A stretch of DNA of 64,000 nt from Methylomicrobium sp. GTDB taxonomy: Bacteria; Pseudomonadota; Gammaproteobacteria; Methylococcales; Methylomonadaceae. Of the stretch, positions 62,501 through 64,000 are shown piece after piece. The stretch lies in contig JAGXSU010000026.1 in assembly GCA_018333785.1 (NCBI GenBank), positions 1 to 64,000 of the forward strand, read 5' to 3'. Made by a program: the position numbers and the translations under genes. The notes under the pieces were generated by a model. That model had not been told where the DNA came from, did not search any database, and was given only the letters and a program-made list of their open reading frames with translations. Each line of letters begins with the position of its first letter. The first letter of the stretch is position 1.

Positions 62501-63334
62501 TTTTTTGACGACCCCTTCGCCCTGAATTTGCTTTAATTGCGACTGATGCCAGTTCATCCAAACTCTAAAGTCGGCAAGACCCGCGTTAACCAATAACTCA
62601 GCAGGCATCTCCCCGGTCAAAAATTGCGCCAGCTGCACATCATGACCTTCCAGAAAAACCTGTCCGCTCATCTGGCCGGGTTCAAATAAATTCCCCTCTA
62701 AGACCATTGACAGCCGCAATGAACGTCCTAACTTTTCGGGAAGTTCCAATAACATGTGCAAGGTATGTCGGTCATCATCCGTATCGTTTTTAATGACCAG
62801 ATCCACCTGATCAAAAAGCACGGGCTTGGCTTTAAGTTGCTCATTCTGCCAGGTAATCCGGCTGTGCAATAATTCGAGTTTACTGCCTTGCAGTAACCAA
62901 AGGGGCTTTTCATCGCCGGCCCCGGCTTTGAGCCCTGCTATCGCAAAACTGCCGTCGGCCTTGCGCTTTGCAGTCAGTTCGGCACCTACCAGCGTCACCC
63001 AGGAAGATGACCATAATTGCCGGGTCAGAGCCAGATCCCAAAGATTGACACTCAGCCTTATTTCATCCAGCTTTATTGCGGCTTTTGGCGAGTTGTTATA
63101 ACTGGGTATATCAATCTCTTGCAGCTTCACTATGGCGGTAAAGTGATGCATTCCTGCGCTGAGCTTGCCGATTCTGACCGGCGTATCAATCAACGCGCTG
63201 ACTTCCTTTTCCAATACCGCTTTATAACGCTCGACACCGGTCATCAAGATTCGAATTCCCGTCAAACCTAATGCTGCCGTCAGTAAAGACCAGAAAATAA
63301 GGTGCCGTGTCGCACGCGTAAGATGATGAATCAC
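59516..63334 (-). CDS. yhdP: YhdP, AsmA-like intermembrane lipid transport protein
   Basis: The 1272-residue protein has an N-terminal membrane anchor (about 9-29, LIFWSLLTAALGLTGIRIL) and a long repeating beta-strand groove, the AsmA/DUF3971 architecture, that spans the periplasm. In E. coli YhdP, with TamB and YdbH, moves phospholipids to the outer membrane. The C-terminal part contains the AsmA-like section with GGKVFDDFALNWVGGPHQF and PVAGTI-like strands. It lies between rng and the amidase gene, as in the rng-yhdP-tldD order of enterobacteria. Confidence 0.93.
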   Translation of the reverse strand: MIHHLTRATRHLIFWSLLTAALGLTGIRILMTGVERYKAVLEKEVSALIDTPVRIGKLSAGMHHFTAIVKLQEIDIPSYNNSPKAAIKLDEIRLSVNLWDLALTRQLWSSSWVTLVGAELTAKRKADGSFAIAGLKAGAGDEKPLWLLQGSKLELLHSRITWQNEQLKAKPVLFDQVDLVIKNDTDDDRHTLHMLLELPEKLGRSLRLSMVLEGNLFEPGQMSGQVFLEGHDVQLAQFLTGEMPAELLVNAGLADFRVWMNWHQSQLKQIQGEGVVKKLAVKTQTSKTPLALEKLETRFRWRQQSPERWQLDVNDLLIETRESIWPPGQFSLAVQNDSQGAAGRVSLAVKKMDLEPLSMLLKLIPQAEAGDAELPSMNGQLLDFKLAADISTQAFTVDGKFRNLGLAEKSPLPGLQGLSGYVKGNSNKGQLTLDAENLDFSASELFRNHLAFQRFKGRIFWRQTNDNWKISTADLALDSQPIKTLSRVKLTIPKNGDSPFLDLHGDFSIADARAASHYYPVGIMNPGALAWLDHAFVAGQVPRGGLLIHGKLEDYPFNKGQGVFQVLFDVADGELEYSADWPHLTKLDAQVEFLGEGLTVDIHSAQSLACKVNEALVTIPSLETSPHVLIKGKAQGEMAGIMAYLKATPLKSTANSLLAAITPKGSSQVNLDLKIPLDDVAPLSVNGDASLENASLRVHAFDLPVTQIKGALRFDQVGVYGKGITASTLGSPIKLDIDTKPEQTDIFVNGHAGIEALRKQFEMPFWAIAEGSSDYRLQLRLPSAQNKPPELIITTDLIGMNIDLPENMAKSKQQKKNLVLNFDLGDEQFLPIGLTYDNTLKAALKIDVQQKQLYAGHFLIGQGVAVAPEEKRVRFEVNSERLNVKGWLNSGPVKGGVSPDFIDEFEVHTQHLISNQNDLGAVYLKLKRTESHWLGSVTAAVAKGEFKMPLDLSGNDKITLDMDFIDLHGINQFQLDGGQAQANPVLPLFDINSKKILWNTVDLGQLTLTSKRTEEGIYFNKVELTSQRHELSLTGSWKVKDNQAQTQVKGFLKSEKFGPLLRKLGLYKDMRGGKVFDDFALNWVGGPHQFNLAGINGYVDVKWRDGRLLSIEPGLGRVLGILAFSQWAKRLQLDFRDVYKEGLMFNSIKGRINLNRGIADTHNLVIDAVPAKITITGKTSLIDKTLDQLVSVVPKSSDAVPIAGTILGRVTGLIAGAMTNDFQDGFFFRSEYQLKGTWQNPEIIPTHENDGLFQKTWKGITGFPWVTDEEEP

Positions 63335-63557
63335 TGATTTAAATCCACTGGGTGCCGTTTATACAGTCAAAGGCACGAGGAATCTCCATTGCTTTGTCAT
63401 GATCATTAAAAAGGATGAGTCTTATCCTAAAGGTTGAACCGGAAAGCAGGCAAGCGAGATTGTGTAAAATGCCGCTGCTTATTTTTGAATATCCGCCCGC
63501 CGACACAAGGCATGCGATCAGTCTATGAGAGTAAGCCGGCCGTACAAAGCCCCGTCA

Positions 63558-64000
63558 CTAAAGCAGCACCACATCATATTGTTCCTGGTTGTATTGCGTT
63601 TCCGCTCTGAACTTGATGCGCACACCTAGAAACATTTCCAGTTCGGCGAGCATATCGGCTTCTTCATCCAGCAGCATCTCGACCACTTCGTTAGAAGCCA
63701 GAACCATTAATTTCTGAACGTTATATTGCCTGACTTCACGGATAATCTCCCGGAAGATTTCCAGACAAACCGATTCCGCGGTCTTAAGAACACCCCGGCC
63801 ACCGCAAGCCGAGCAAGGCTCGCATAAAATATGCTCCAGGCTTTCGCGGGTTCTTTTCCGGGTCATTTCGACCAACCCCAAAGCGGATACTTCCGTAATT
63901 TTGGTTTTGGCGTGATCTTTTTCCAAATGCCGTTCCAGAGCCTGCAAGACCTGTTCTTTGTGTTCTTTACTCTGCATATCGATAAAATCGATAATGATGA
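63558..64000 (-). CDS. rng: Ribonuclease G, C-terminal part (runs off the window)
   Basis: The frame is open at the right edge; the visible 147 or so residues include IIIDFIDMQSKEHKEQVLQ, KITEVSALGLVEMTRKRTRESL and the zinc-link Cys pair in EPCSACGGRGVL, then the dimer region. These are RNase G/E family hallmarks. The C-terminus ends soon after (QYDVVLL), so it is RNase G rather than the longer RNase E. It matures 16S rRNA and decays some mRNAs. The next gene downstream is yhdP, after 223 bp. Confidence 0.95.
   Translation of the reverse strand, partial: IIIDFIDMQSKEHKEQVLQALERHLEKDHAKTKITEVSALGLVEMTRKRTRESLEHILCEPCSACGGRGVLKTAESVCLEIFREIIREVRQYNVQKLMVLASNEVVEMLLDEEADMLAELEMFLGVRIKFRAETQYNQEQYDVVLL

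Overview
The window is chromosomal DNA of a gammaproteobacterium, roughly 47-48% GC by eye. Its gene content suggests an obligate-type methanotroph or methylotroph of the Methylococcales, perhaps Methylobacter-like. The best hint is a four-gene set resembling the methanol-dehydrogenase accessory genes mxaR, mxaS, mxaA and mxaC (31.5-35.3 kb). Several neighbourhoods are classic gammaproteobacterial synteny: anmK/erpA/argC, hslVU-DUF971-ubiE-ubiJ-ubiB, rpoZ-spoT-ridA-recG, crp/yhfA, and rng-yhdP-nit-tldD. The taxonomic placement is inference. No rRNA, tRNA, CRISPR array or intact insertion sequence was seen.

Layout. 0-0.2 kb: 5' end of a transposase-like gene running off the left edge. 0.4-4.9 kb: cell-wall recycling (anmK), Fe-S delivery (erpA), arginine synthesis (argC), a quinone oxidoreductase and a mercaptopyruvate sulfurtransferase. 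5.1-10.8 kb: the HslVU protease, preceded by a good heat-shock promoter candidate, then a DUF971 protein and three ubiquinone genes. 11-18.3 kb: pgk, then rpoZ, spoT, ridA, recG and ubiC. 18.7-26.1 kb: a secreted nuclease, dtd, trhP, a vanadium haloperoxidase, rraA and ispH. 26.2-31 kb: an HDOD-GAF regulator, a polysaccharide flippase, an unusual lactate/malate-type dehydrogenase and a small membrane protein. 31.5-35.3 kb: the mxaRSAC-like operon. 35.6-39.7 kb: a globin-coupled diguanylate cyclase, ychJ, a Clp-like CRP-family regulator, an OsmC protein and speD. 39.8-47.5 kb: small membrane proteins, dcd, pilU, a PP-loop/TusA/CDF operon and agmatine deiminase. 47.6-54.2 kb: ubiX, pip, an outer-membrane barrel, thiO, pyrD and a Uma2 nuclease. 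54.4-64 kb: pmbA, tldD, a BamC-like lipoprotein, a nitrilase-family amidase, yhdP and the 3' end of rng, all on the minus strand.

The intergenic spaces are full of short non-coding repeats. Two MITE-like families have clear terminal inverted repeats and target-site duplications: 8-bp duplications at 48.3 and 49.5 kb, and 4-bp duplications at 18.3 and 59.3 kb. They share a palindromic core of about 110 bp but have different ends, so ends and cores appear to have been swapped. A third element of about 145 bp occurs three times (23.6, 30.4 and 35.5 kb). A set of short GTTGG/CCAAC hairpins sits behind genes.

The functional observation I find most worth testing is the CRP-family regulator at 38 kb. 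Its nucleotide pocket carries the Glu of the c-di-GMP-responsive Xanthomonas regulator Clp in place of the Ser of cAMP-responsive CRP. It lies one gene away from an oxygen-sensing diguanylate cyclase. Ubiquinone synthesis is also well represented (ubiC, ubiE, ubiJ, ubiB, ubiX, plus the quinone-dependent pyrD).
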